From positions 149,353,503 to 149,417,502 of the forward strand of contig CM077645.1 of NCBI GenBank assembly GCA_039707465.1: a DNA stretch of 64,000 nucleotides, read 5' to 3'. Shown here one piece after another: positions 1 to 45,553 of this stretch. The notes below the pieces were generated by a model. It worked only from the letters and a program-made list of their open reading frames with translations, was not told where the DNA came from and ran no database searches. How positions within the stretch are numbered: the stretch's first letter is position 1; every line of letters starts with the position of its first letter. This stretch comes from Rhabdophis nuchalis (taxonomy: Eukaryota > Chordata > Lepidosauria > Squamata > Natricidae). A program made the position numbers and the translations under genes.

Positions 1-315
1 TAGTCAATAAAGTAATAAACTCTCATCCTTAAATTATCTTACAGTCTCCATAGACTATTTGCCTGAGTTATCGGAAACACTTTCTGGGATAAAACAAACA
101 GGGAAGATATTTGGACAGCAGAACACCAACAAGTCCAATTGTCTGTAACTCAACTCCAAGCAGAAATACTCCTAAACACCTAAATTTTCTACTGATAGAG
201 GAAGTCGGACTGATTTAGAAGGGAGTGTACTTTACAAAAAGCTCATGTCTTTTAATAAAATTGTTTAGTTTGAAAAGGTACTACTAGGCCCCTGTTTTTT
301 AACAATCATAGAATG

Positions 316-683
316 CAGATATTCCTCAACTTACAACCACTGTTGAACTGAAAATGTTTGTTGCTAAGTGAGACATTTAGTATGTGAATTTTACCTTGCC
401 ACAGTTGTTAAGTGAATCACTGCAGTTTTTAAGTTCGTAACACAGTTGTTAAGTGAAACTGGTTTCCCCATTGTCTTTACTTGTCAGAAGTTGCAAAAGG
501 TGACCACATGACCCCAGTACACTGCAATTGTCATAAATATGAGACAGTTGTCAATCATGTGACGGGGGGGGGGTGTTGCTGCAACAGTCATAAGCATGAA
601 CAATGGTCATAAGTCACTTTGTTCAGTGCCGTTGTAACTTCGAACGATCACTAAACAAACTGTTGTAAGTTGAGGACTACTTG
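316..683. mobile_element. Tc1/mariner-type MITE, copy 1
   Basis: About 370 bp non-autonomous element whose ends are inverted copies of a CAGGTAGTCCTCGACTTAC-type terminus (left end diverged, right end GTTGAGGACTACTTG then TA). The interior, with TTGTTAAGTGAATCACTGCA and TCATAAGTCACTTTG, matches the copy at 1333-1712. It has no coding capacity. Confidence 0.75.
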
Positions 684-1332
684 TACCCAGTTTCCATCCT
701 ACAATGAAAACTCCAACCTTTGGAGAGGCAGATCTATGACAGGTTATAAAAGCTTCTCTGTTTTAACCTTTAGTGGTGCTATGTTGATTGTTTAGGAGGA
801 TTGATCTGAGTGAATTTCATCAGGTTACCTACCAGAACTCAGTTATGGAAAGCAAATCGGATCTTTCATCCAGGTAGAATAGTAGAACAGCAAAGCATTC
901 AAGACTTGTTGATGGGAGTGCAGGATACAGCAAGGAAAAAGGCACTGCTTATCATAACACATCAATATTGCTCTGATGACCCATTATCTCTGGGTCTTCC
1001 AAAAGATAGCTAATAAGAACACCTTTACACACATTTAACAGGACTAAACAACCTTAGCTTACAAAAAATAACCCAAACCTGTACTAGCCTGGTATTTCTT
1101 GAAATAATTTTAATCTCCTGCCTGGTAGCACAAGAATTAAAAAATGATTTTGGATTTCCAAAATCCAAACCAGGTCCTGTCAAATGCTGAAGTTATGGTT
1201 TCAGATAATTGAAATCAGTAACCTGCAAAATTGAAGGTGTTTTAAAGCAGGTGTGAATAGTCTGTGATTCAAGCAGCCTCTCTACTATGCAGCTTAATTT
1301 TGCACTTTTGAGTACTAAAAGTCAGCTCTGTA

Positions 1333-1712
1333 CAGGTAGTCCTCGATTTGCAACTGTTCATTTAAGTAACCAAAGTTACAACAACACTGAAAAAGTGACC
1401 TGATAATTTTTCACACTTACAACCACTGCAGCATCCCCATAGTCATATGATCAAAATTCAGACAACTGACTCATATTTATGACGGTGGCAGTGTCCCAGG
1501 ATCATGTGATCACTTTTTGCGACCTTCTGACAAACGAAGTCAACAGAGAAGCAAGATTCATTTAACAAACGTGTTACTAACTAAACAACTGCAGTCATTC
1601 AACAACTGTTGCAAAAAAAGGTCATAAACCAGGGCAAAACTCACTTAACAAATGTCTACCTTAGCAACATACATTTTGAGCTCAGTTTTGATTGTAAGTC
1701 GAGGACTACCTG
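1333..1712. mobile_element. Tc1/mariner-type MITE, copy 2 (intact ends)
   Basis: 380 bp, flanked by TA on both sides, with inverted termini CAGGTAGTCCTCGATTTGC and GTAAGTCGAGGACTACCTG. This is the best preserved copy of the family; degraded relatives lie at 3070-3260, 21638-21860, 35360-35755 and 49605-49890. There is no transposase frame, so it is non-autonomous. Confidence 0.85.
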
Positions 1713-1991
1713 TACTACATCCTGAGGAAACTGATCAATGCTGAGGCTTTGGCTTTTAAAACTGCTTTCAGAGTTAAAAACAATGTTTATTTTTTTATTC
1801 TTAAAAACTGCAAGAAAATAATGTGTGTGGCAATGCCTTATGTAGTAGCTTTTTGTGGTTTTTGTCTTCCATGTGCTATCTGCACCTTTCCCTATTAAAA
1901 ATTGCCCACCCTTGCTTTAAGAACTACAGCGTCTTCCATCAACTTACACATACAATTTCCAATAGCTTTTTTAAAAAATATCTCCTAACAG

Positions 1992-5365
<3,374 letters not shown>

Positions 5366-6690
5366 CAAAGTATCTTTACAAGACGCAGCAAAAAAAGAAA
5401 ATCTAATGCTTCTGGAACAGCATTTGTGCCTTAAGAAAGAATAATGAAAAGCAAAGAATTCTGTTACAACTTGTTAAGTATTTGCACACTAATTGCTTTT
5501 TGATCTGATAGTTTTAAGTAGGCCAGAGCAAGTTATAAAATATGGATCCTGTGAATACAAAGTGATATGACAAAAATAACCTGATGTTTGAACTACATTT
5601 CAGCCTTACTCAATGAGTGTCCTCACATTTTGGATAATATCTCAAGAAGAAAACAGGAGTCTGTCTAAGAAATAAAAAGCACAATTTTAAGTTGAAATTA
5701 TAACCACATAGAAGTTAATGAAACTGTCGTTGATTACCCTTAAGGCATAGAAACCAAATATGCGAGACCCGGAAACTACAAGAAAATGCAAGAAAATGCC
5801 TTCTATTTTGACAAACCGTTTCACTTAAATTGCTTCCTTTCGAAGCTAAAGACAGCTTTTATACATTGTCCTTTCAAATAAAAGAACTGGCCATATGCTC
5901 TTAATAATCAGATTAGGACAACCTTGGTTGAGCTACCATTTTGGGAAGAAGGGGGTATTTTAGAGGCAAAATTTATCAGACAGATAGGAAGATGCTTTTG
6001 TGTTATTTTCAAAGGCATTTTCTACGGTTACATGCTATTGCTAATTCTGACTTTCGTAAGTGTCTTGGCATCACCATGCCCAAGTGTGGACATGAACCCA
6101 CAGTCTATTCCTTAGACAAAAACATGCAACTGGACATATGGAGGAATTGAGGAGTTTCAAATTACATATTTTTCCTGAAATGGGAAAGAAAATGAATCGT
6201 ACCAAGTTTACTAAAGAAGAGGAGATATTTACCTGATTGCTCTTCAGAATATTGTAAGTTGACCAGGTGGAAATGAGGCAAAGCTGAAGTCAGAAGTAGA
6301 ACTGCTTTACATTTTACTAATGGTAATGGGGCATATTCTTAATATGAGAAAAATACATCTCAATGGTATATGAACCTTATTTCTAATGTCAGATTCCAGA
6401 TAAATGCCCAGGCAAAATTTCAACAAAGTGCACTTCCCTTTGACTACTTTGCATTTAAAGAAGGTTTTTGTAAATAACTAAAGGTATAATTTATTGCAGT
6501 CATCAGATATATTAACTTTGATGTATTATTTAGTAAGACCATGATTTTTTTAAAAAAAATTTATTCAGAAATTGTGTAAACAATTGTACCACTTGATTTT
6601 GTACAAGAAACTCATGAGTTACAACTTAGCCGGCTCGTAAGATTGTGCTTCTTTAGGTTTTTAAAATGAATAAAGGCTTCCTTTAAGGCA
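5366..6690 (+). other. BMP6: BMP6 3'UTR (probable extent)
   Basis: About 1.3 kb of AT-rich DNA after the BMP6 stop without repeat insertions that I can recognise, unlike the DNA on either side. It contains AATAAA hexamers at 5671, 5877 and 6669. The absence of transposons and the many TTATTTA- and TGTAAAT-like runs near 6440-6600 suggest a 3'UTR ending shortly after 6674. The exact cleavage site is inferred. Confidence 0.6.
6669..6674 (+). terminator. Candidate BMP6 polyadenylation signal
   Basis: Canonical AATAAA, followed by a T/G-containing stretch (about 6695-6720) that could act as the downstream element. It is the most distal hexamer before the sequence character changes. Proximal hexamers at 5671 and 5877 may give shorter mRNAs. 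Confidence 0.45.
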
Positions 6691-7908
6691 GAAATATGTG
6701 TTGATTTCTCTGCCATATGTGATTAGCCCTTTCAGTTAACTTCCACAATTCACAAGGATTTTTTTCCAGGTTTGTTCTGGACAAATTCTCTAGCCTTCAA
6801 AAAATGAAGGACGGACAAACTAGAGTACAAACACAGAGCATCTAGACATGGCTATGAATATCGTATATCTTCTCTATAAACCTGCAGATAATGACCCGTA
6901 ACTCTGCCCCAGAAAGATGGCAATAATCCATATGCAAAATAGATCAAGATTCAGCTGCTATAGTTGGTCTTGTATCACTACTTGCACAAGAAAGTCTTTG
7001 GCTTTAATTCTCCCTCTTAGGGCATACTAAATTGGAAACAGGATTGAGTGGGGCAGGAGAATACACAAACCTACGTATCATCTAGAAAAAATTGATGAGC
7101 AAGTTTGATTTCTTTGTTACTGTGGACCTGGGAAAAGAGAAGGTCTTTCATAGACTTCTAAAGTTGTACTTGTTCATATGTAAACATGGATCCTAGCTAA
7201 TCCGAATTTGACAAGTTGCAAATAGGAGGACAATCCTCACCCAGTAAAATTTGATTTACAATGTTTGGAATTGAAATGAACTTCAAATCTATGTGAAGGC
7301 AGCCAAATCATGCAATTTAATTAAATGGAGTGTTGGGCTTAGCTGAGAGGTAGCATCGTCCAATATCCAGACCTAGGTAGTACCATTAATTTTCATTGCA
7401 TTTGAGAGGAGTGCACATGAGAGGAGACAACAACAGAAAGCAAATAGCTAGGGATAGCTTCCTAAGTGTTTGTGCTTCTGTGTGCTTTCCTTTAGAATTT
7501 CTTCTAATTTGGTTTCTGAAGGAGATTAAACTCTGCAAATTTTATGCAATTGATATTGTACTAATGTATTATCTGCAATGAAACTAATGTGTTCTGATGT
7601 TAGCTTTTTTCCTCTTAATTTTTGTTTCAAAACACATTTTTTTCATCATAGGACAAGTGGAAATTCATTAATGTAACCAGTACTATAAATACTAGTTCCC
7701 AATTTGAACAGTTACTGTTTGTCATAACCTTCTCTCAAGTTTAGCTGAGTAGATAATAGGAAATAAAAACATATGAACAGACGGTACCACGCTTTAGAAC
7801 ATCCAGTTTCCCGCATGACCACTATTGGAAATCCAGTAACGTTACCAGGATTCAACTTCCAAGTTTACTGGACCCAGCTAAAGAAGCAGTAACTAAGCAG
7901 GTACATTT
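6691..7908. other. Intergenic spacer and TXNDC5 3'UTR
   Basis: 1.2 kb between the presumed BMP6 3' end and the TXNDC5 stop codon. The right part must hold the TXNDC5 3'UTR (- strand). No AATAAA is visible on the - strand here; ATTAAA variants lie near 7000 and 7316. I cannot place the TXNDC5 3' end, so overlap of the two 3'UTRs is possible. Confidence 0.5.
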
Positions 7909-37965
<30,057 letters not shown>

Positions 37966-38299
37966 GGCGGCGTGCTTACAAAGGCAGGAGTAAGAAAGAC
38001 ACCGGCCCGGGCAACGTCGACCCGTCTTCCGCCCGCCCCGTCCTCCCTCCAGCACCAGCCTCCGCCCTTAGCCCGCCTCGATGGAGAGTCAAAGGGCGAT
38101 CAGGGGAGGGGCTGGAAGGAAAGGACCGGCGACGACGAGGCGCGTCTTATCGTGCTCTTTCCCCGTGGATCGGCCGTGGCCGAAGAGGGCTCGGAGGAGG
38201 AAGCGCCTCGTTGTTACGTTTTCAAGAACCGGGGGCTCAGGAGTTCAGGTCGGATAGGAAGTTACGCATAAAGTGGCCGTGGGCAAGCCTCCCCAAGTA

Positions 38300-41200
38300 C
38301 GCGATGGTGGGTCGCAGTCTCCACCTGGGATTCACTCACACCCCCGGTTTCTGATGAGAGCCAAGGTTTTGAACTGCTTTAATTCATTGCCAAGAAGTCG
38401 GTGGGCACCCTTGCCCACTGTGAGAAAAACGGTGCCAGTCTAATTCCATTACCTGCAGCTTTGTATTAAGGAGTTGGGTTGGTTATCTGCCATGTGAAAG
38501 AAAACATAGTATTTATTTGCGTGGCGCTGCCCCAGAAAGATAAGAATGGAGATAACAAACTCACAAGGCGGATTTTTATTATTTTATTTTTTGCAAATCA
38601 CTGTAAATGGCTATGAGAAAATGTTGAATTTTGTGTGCTGGAAAAGAACTTACAGGGATGAATTTATATATTAGTATCCCCAACTGAGCAGAGGAATCCA
38701 TTTTTCCAGCTTCTAGAAATCCTAACGGTTGTAGAATCAGAGAGCTTTCAAAATCCCATTTATCCATAAAATTCATTGGGTGAACTTGGGCCATTGGCTC
38801 CACTTTTCAAAAACCTATGCAAAAGAGTTTGGAGGATGAAATGGGGAGAGAATTATCATCTTGCCTGCCTGGAGTTTTTGAAATATGTATATTATAAATA
38901 AATTAACAAATTTGTGGAGCCTAAGATTGCATGCTGACCTAAGCTTAGGCCCCATTCAAGATAATCAGATTCACACATTTACATAGGATTGTGCTACATA
39001 TGCTGAAGTTTCATTAATTGCTTTGAGTAAATTATTAATACAGCAGCTAATTGCTCCAAATATAGTGCCTCATTAAAATTTATAAGCCTAAAGTTGTCAA
39101 CCAGGTATCATTAGGAAATTCAAGGGAATAGCTCTTTTTTCCTGCTGCCCAGCATTTAATTATGGCATTTAAAATATGCTGCCTACAATTGAAGAGATGG
39201 TATACATTCACATTTAATTAATTGATCAAGATAGCTAAATCTCATATTTACGGTAGTGCTGTTGAGTTGCAAGAAAGATGTTTTTGCCAGACCTCATTTG
39301 AAGGCTTTTACTTGTATGTGTTGAACAACATATGATTGAGCAACACAGTGCAATTTGTGGACATGCCCATACAGTTTTCTAGACAACAATAACAGAAGTA
39401 ATTTATCATTCTTTTGTTCTAAGTTTGATTTTGGAGTTCCTTGTCTTGGGCTTCCCTCTAGCTTGCAAAACCCTATTTGTTCTCACCTCAGCTGTAGATT
39501 ACTCTTAGTAGGGCCTTCATTCAGTTTTACTATAAAGATTGGCCTCCTTGCTAGCAGTTCAGATTTCTATTGAGGGATTACAATATTAAAATTTCTAAAC
39601 CCTCCCACCACATTAAGATAGTAAGAATATTTAACAATAAAGATTACAATACATAAAGTGTTTATCTTTACAGTATGATTATGAAAGCTGGATATTGAAA
39701 AAGAGGGAAAGAAAACATCTTTGGTTTATGAATTGTGATGGTTACTTCAGAGTACCAGAGACGAGATGAATTAAGCAGTCGTGGACCAGATAAAGAATTA
39801 TTGCTCCCTTGAAACAATAGCAGCAGGCAAATTATGTGAGATAATTTGGACATGGATTATGAGCAAATGTTCAACAAGAAAAATAATTATGTTTGGCAAA
39901 GCTGAGCGATGAGATCAAAGAGATTATTTAACTTTTCTTGGAGAAGCTGTGTGGATTATTGGTGGAAACAGAGCAAGATGTTGAGAATTTGCTCATGTAG
40001 CTGGGCCCATTTTTATAGCAGCAAGCAAAATATAAGGCACAAAAACCATACCCGATGACCTGTGTGAATTTATCAATTCACTTTTGCAACTATCTAAATT
40101 GATGCTCATCCTTAACATCTGAATGGCAGCAAATTCCAAGTTCATTAAACCAAGCTAATTATGCATTGCATAAATTATTATTTATCCGAAATCTCTTTAC
40201 CTTTAATTTCAGTGAGATTTTAAAAATGTAATCATGTCTGTGAGAAAGACAAATGTCTGTTCACAGTGTTCACATCATTTATGAGTTGAAATCTTTGCTT
40301 TATATCTCCTTTTACTTTTGATTCAAGTTCAAAATCCCCAGATATTATGGCCTTTCCCCCTCGGGTAGCTCTTCCTAGTCTCTTAATCATTGTGTTTGCT
40401 CTTTTCCAGTTCTAGAAAATTGTTTCTCAGGTGAAGTGTTGATCAAATGTATAAGGAGCCACTTGGGAGTAAAACCATCTGCAGAGTTCAAGAAAGACTT
40501 TTCCTAATTATTTCTCTTGGGATGGGGGTGCTTTAAATCCATATGAATATAGGGATTAAAAGCAACCAAGCATGTCGTGCTTGAACAAGAACTCAGCTTA
40601 AAAAACCTTTGAAGGATATGACAAAAAGTGATACCGCTGAGTTTAGATCTGTTGTCACTAAAAACAGCAGTCTAATCTTTTCACCACACTTAAAAACTAT
40701 TATTTAAATAAAACAAGTGTATTTTATCAAGCTATTTTTTTTATTTTAGTGGAATGGTGCAAGAGGCTTTAAACCCCCAACCCCACCCCACCCCCAATCT
40801 TGCATAGTTGATCCTATGCAAAAGTATATAAATTTGGGAAGAATAAACTGAAGAATCGGTTCACATCAGGTTTAACAGTTGCCAAAATGCAATTTTGTGT
40901 GGCTTTTGTCCCACTTCCTAGAACCGAAGAGGACATACAGCAATCTTATTTACCCTTCATTTTGAAGTATCTAGACCCCACTTGGTCCACTTTAGCATCT
41001 TCCATATGTGAGGTTACATCTTTAAGATCTTTTGTAATGGCTATGCAACTGTAGTTGAGAAATTCTAGAAGTTGAAGATATATTCTAAAATGCCATGGTT
41101 AGGGAAAACTGTGCTAGAGAAAACCTGTAACCAAGGCAGATTCTAAATTAAACAGTGAAATACATCAGGCCTCCCCCCCCCCCCCCCGCCCAACTCTGTT

Positions 41201-41340
41201 AAATCATAAAATGGCACTAATGCTAGGAGGCCTACATATGTTTTAATATTTATTTATTTATAAAATATACAGGCCACCCATCTTACCTCAAGGTAACTTA
41301 TTTGGGGTTTTATTAAATCTCAGGACTCTTCTGCTATTGA
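38300..41340. other. Intergenic DNA upstream of TXNDC5
   Basis: Mostly unique-looking AT-rich sequence with few recognisable young repeats over 3 kb. No exon with splice signals and family resemblance was found. The scarcity of insertions next to the TXNDC5 promoter is notable but may be chance. It ends with a poly-C run at about 41168. Confidence 0.45.
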
Positions 41341-41350
41341 GCTATGCTTT

Positions 41351-41576
41351 CAGGGGTGGTATTCACTTACCTTCCCTACCAGTTTGCAAATTTGAGCAGG
41401 TACGCGCATGCACTCACTTGGCTCACACATGCCCCGTTTGCACATGCGGTCAGCCTTCCATGCATGCGCTTTGACTAAAAAAAGTGCCTAAATGGGATGG
41501 CATAGAGTTGGGGTGGGAGCGATTTCCACTACCAATTCGGGCAAACCGATCTGAACAGGCAAGAATACCACTTCTG
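41351..41576. mobile_element. hAT MITE (CAGGGGTGGTATTCAC family)
   Basis: 226 bp, ends CAGGGGTGGTATTCACTTAC and CAAGAATACCACTTCTG, 8-bp flanks TATGCTTT and GACGCTTT (6 of 8). The interior has CGCGCATGC and CATGCATGCGC runs like the families at 12838 and 58266. Confidence 0.75.
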
Positions 41577-41590
41577 GACGCTTTGTATAT

Positions 41591-41717
<127 letters not shown>

Positions 41718-42339
41718 CTTTATTGTCGTTGTAAAAATTACAATGAAATTTGTTAGTGATTGCTATCTAATTTTTTCAGTGTATTTCTGTCCAAATCACA
41801 TTTCCCTCCTGGTTTTATGCAATCATTGTTCAGTTTTTCATAAGCCCCTCAAAATGTAAGCTGAAGGCCCTTCCTGAACTCCTTTAGTCCAATTCTCCTG
41901 TGAGGAAGATGTGGCAGATGATAGTGTCATTGGGGCCACTAAAACAGTACACATCCATCATTGTTCCCATTACACAAACTATGAACGTTGGGAACTGCTT
42001 TCTGAATTTTCAGGCTTTTTAAAAAGTACTATATCTTTTTCATCTGTAGTATCTTTTTAGACTGGTGCCTCGGAATATCTTTTTTTAATTATTCTATAAA
42101 CCGTTCTGGAAAAATGGGAGCTAGAAAGTTGAGTGTTTGGGTATTCCTTAACTTACGATCACAATTCCTTAACATATGGCCAGAATTCAATCAGAGTTGA
42201 GCCTGATTTTATAACCTTTTTGCCATGTTAGTGAATCGCCCTTTTTGCTTGTTTCCTTGGCTATCCATGGTATACTCAGTTTTTCCCCCTTTAACCAAAT
42301 TTCAAATGTTAATACAGTGGTAATATTTATTTCCCTACA

Positions 42340-42500
42340 GTATTTATGTCCTACCCTTTCTCTGACGACTTGATATATAAAGAATTGTCATCTAATTATC
42401 TCCTGCTGTAACAATCCTGTACAATAGATTAGGCTGAGAGCGAGTGACCTAAAATCACCCAGTGAGCTCTATAATTGAATGGGTATTTGTACTGAGGTCT
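42340..42500 (-). mobile_element. Degraded tRNA-derived SINE
   Basis: ACAATAGATTAGGCTGAGAG, GTGACCTAAAATCACCCAG and TGAGCTCTATAATTGAATGG match the reverse complement of the squamate SINE body; the A and B boxes are too worn to place. Confidence 0.5.
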
Positions 42501-43819
42501 TAAGCAATGTATATGCTGGGCCTTAGACTTCATATGTACCACAAATGCTTTCAAGAAGATTCAGAACCTTTCCTAGCATTTTGTTCCTGACAAATAGTGG
42601 ATGATAGGTGGGGGCGCACGTAGAGATCCTGTGTGTGTTTGCCACGATATATAGACGATATATTGAAAGAGTCTAATGAGTTCCATCATAAGGCTTGGCC
42701 TATTTACTTTCCAGTAAGTATTACTTTCAGGTAAGTAAATAAAGTATTGTAGATAAAATATATATATTGCTCTACACCTGCAGCTTTTACAATGCTACTT
42801 TCAATAATAGGCTGCCAGGTACCTAGCTGATTAACAGCTCTTTAATATTGTTTTAGTAATTCATCATTTCCTTCCATTGGTTCTTGGAAAGAATCAGTTT
42901 TAGACTTTTGTTCTGTTGGTTTCTTAGCTTTAAACTTTGAGGTGAAGGAAGATCACATCCTACTGCACTTTTTTAGACTAACTAAAAGTGCCATTGGATT
43001 GCTTTCAGAATTTAAGAAGGGATGGTCCTTCAAAGTGAAATTTGCATTACATATTCAGCTAGGATTCAAGGAATTCAGATTTAGTGCATTCTATAAGACC
43101 TTTCCATAACTTTGTTCTCATGATGTCTGAGCTAGGAATAATTAATTAAGACCAGGGGGTGCCTAAAGCAAAAAAAAAATGTTTCCTCTTGAATATGGAT
43201 GACACCTGCTGAACTATTTTGAATCCACTGTGGTTTGGCAGAAACAAAACCTGAAACATTTCGGTTTCCAGGGTTTGGCTCAAAGAAACGCCTCCTCCAC
43301 ACCCTGCTGCCAAGAAAACCTTTCAGCCTTTTGCTCTTTCTCCCTGCTCCCCGCTCTTAAGTGGAACAAAGTATTTTGGCCTGTGTGTAGAAATGAGCTT
43401 TGTTTTGTTTTGCATCCGGATTAAAATGTGTAATCAGCTCAAAAACAACTTTTCTGAATGTTATTGTTTCATGCATGGAATGTCTTACACATCCTTAGTT
43501 AATACTATTCATTGAGTGGTTCATTTGCTTTCAAAATCAATTCATAGGTGATTCATTCATAGGTTATTGTTGGGCAGCTATATTTATGCAAAAAAGTGCT
43601 ATTCAGTTTGTTAGGATTACTCAAGTAGGTTTGTTTCAAGTGTGGTTTATAAGACTTAGAATAGAGGACTGGATTTGAATACCACATATGTGCATGTTCA
43701 TTTGTTCCTGTTTATAGGAGCAGTCAAGTAAATTGAACCAGCTGCACTAATATTTGGCTCATTCCTGATTAAGTCAAAATCTTATAGTTCTGGCTCAAAA
43801 TTATTTATATATATACATA

Positions 43820-43821
<2 letters not shown>

Positions 43822-43850
<29 letters not shown>

Positions 43851-44331
43851 ATGTATGTATGTATGTATGTATGTATGTATGTTACATTTTTGAGCTGATC
43901 AATAAATAAGTCAGGGAGACTAGTATAGTCCCCTATTTATTGATCAGCTCAAAAACGTAACACACATATAAAAAAATCACACAACGGAACTCAAGGCTTT
44001 CTGTCTAAATGGTTTCTGGTGATGAGCCGAAAGGCAGAAAAGGAAACAGTTTGTCTCCTCCCTTAATTGGGGCCCTAACAGGGTGTTGTGGAACAATTAT
44101 ATATATATTTGTTTCACAACACCCTGTTAAGCCCCAATTGCATACACTTATCCTCTTGTCTCAGCTGATCAGGATAGAACCAGTTGGTCTAGAGGTAATT
44201 ATAACTGCCTCACATGTAACACTTCCCTGGTTCGAATCCCAGTAAGGGTATGGCTAGCTGATGAGAGCTAAATAGCTCAAAATAGATCTATCCTAGTCTC
44301 CCTGATTTATTTATTTATCAGCTCAAAAACC

Positions 44332-44377
<46 letters not shown>
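43822..44377. repeat. Inverted SINE/hairpin cluster bounded by GT and CA repeats
   Basis: (GT)n-(GTAT)n at 43822-43882 leads into TTTTTGAGCTGATCAATAAA...CAGGGAGACTAG. The mirror image CTAGTCTCCCTGATTTATTT...ATCAGCTCAAAAAC at 44291-44330 leads into (CA)n at 44334-44377. Between them are a second mirror at 43934-43957, a hairpin at 44062-44139 (GGGTGTTGTGGA against its complement) and, at about 44180-44250, tRNA-like boxes TGGTCTAGAGG and GGTTCGAATCC. I read it as two tRNA-SINE copies in opposite orientation with dinucleotide tails. Confidence 0.7.
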
Positions 44378-44379
<2 letters not shown>

Positions 44380-44669
44380 CGAAAGGGCTGTATTTTTCAG
44401 ACCGGAATGGCAGCGTGGCGACAGCGGGGGCAGGAACGGAGTGGTAAGCCAGGAATAGACCAGCTTTCTATCTGCATTTGGCCCAAATTTCGATCTTGTC
44501 CAAATGGCGGCCCAAATACCGGCCTAATGGCTTCAGGCCTAACTTTGTTCCTGGCCGACTGTAGACAATCTCCATTCTGTATAATGACGGCAGCTGCACT
44601 TTATTTATCGATGGACTTATTTTAAGAGACAGACTTTTATATTACCCCCATCCATCCATCAATGAACTA

Positions 44670-44936
44670 CCGTATTTATTCGAGTATAACGCGCACACGT
44701 GTATAACGCGCACCCCTAATTTTCGATTAAAAATCGGTATAAAATTTTGTTTCTCGGCTCAGACCAAGCATTGTTGGAATTCTCACCCCCAGTTCGGGCC
44801 GCCCACTGTACGCGACGAGGGGACGTTTTTTTTGCCCCCGCCCTCGCGTACCCCAGCCCTCGTTTATAATGCGCACCCAAACTTTGATTTCTTTTTTTGG
44901 TAGAAAATTTTGCGTGTTATACTCGAATAAATACGG
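44670..44936. mobile_element. Tc1/mariner-type MITE (CCGTATTTATTCGAG family)
   Basis: 267 bp, inverted ends CCGTATTTATTCGAGTATAA and ATACTCGAATAAATACGG, with TA on both sides. The interior has CGCGCACACGTGTATAACGC and TATAATGCGCACCC. It lies in the presumed CR1 5' region. Confidence 0.85.
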
Positions 44937-45553
44937 TATTTATTCCCTGCCACACCTTCCTGCTTATGATCAATTTTATTACAACTGCCTATGAATGTTA
45001 TCCCATTAACTGACTGCTCTGCTCCAGGAATTATGAATTATAAATTATGAATTATTCGATCTCTAATGTTAAACATCTTTTAATCCTCCTGCTGGATACC
45101 CCTTCCCTTAATCAATTAGAACTGTATTGAATTTTCCCTCCGGGCTATTTTAATCCGATCTCCTTCCTTAATTTTTTATCTATTTATTTCTACGTACTCA
45201 AGGGTCACTCTTCTTTCTCTGCGAGAGTCCCCTCTCGCACAGGTCTGGCCCTCAGAGCTAACGAGGGCCCACCTCGAGGATGGGCTTATCAGCCAAGAGA
45301 GGTGGGAGAAACGCATGCTGCGGAAATTTTTAGTTAGGTTTTTAGGTCGGGTTTTAAGGGGTTCAAGGGAGGCGGGTGGGTCCATTTGCATTAGCTTAAC
45401 TAGGCAGAGTGATAGACCAGCTGATAACGGCAGAAGTAAGGGTAGAGGGTCCGACGTAAAGGGGGGGCTAGGGTCGCTCCCACAGAGGGCCTTTTCATTC
45501 AAACGGTCCAAGGGAGGGGCAGGTATGACGGGAGCCGGGGGTCATATCAAGTT

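Noticed and set aside
1..1991. Earlier BMP6 exon
   Set aside because: No frame matching the linker before the first knot cysteine was found; the frame at 810-1013 has no BMP resemblance.
44180..44250. Functional tRNA gene
   Set aside because: A and B box motifs are present, but I cannot form an acceptor stem or a full cloverleaf; the flanks show a SINE.
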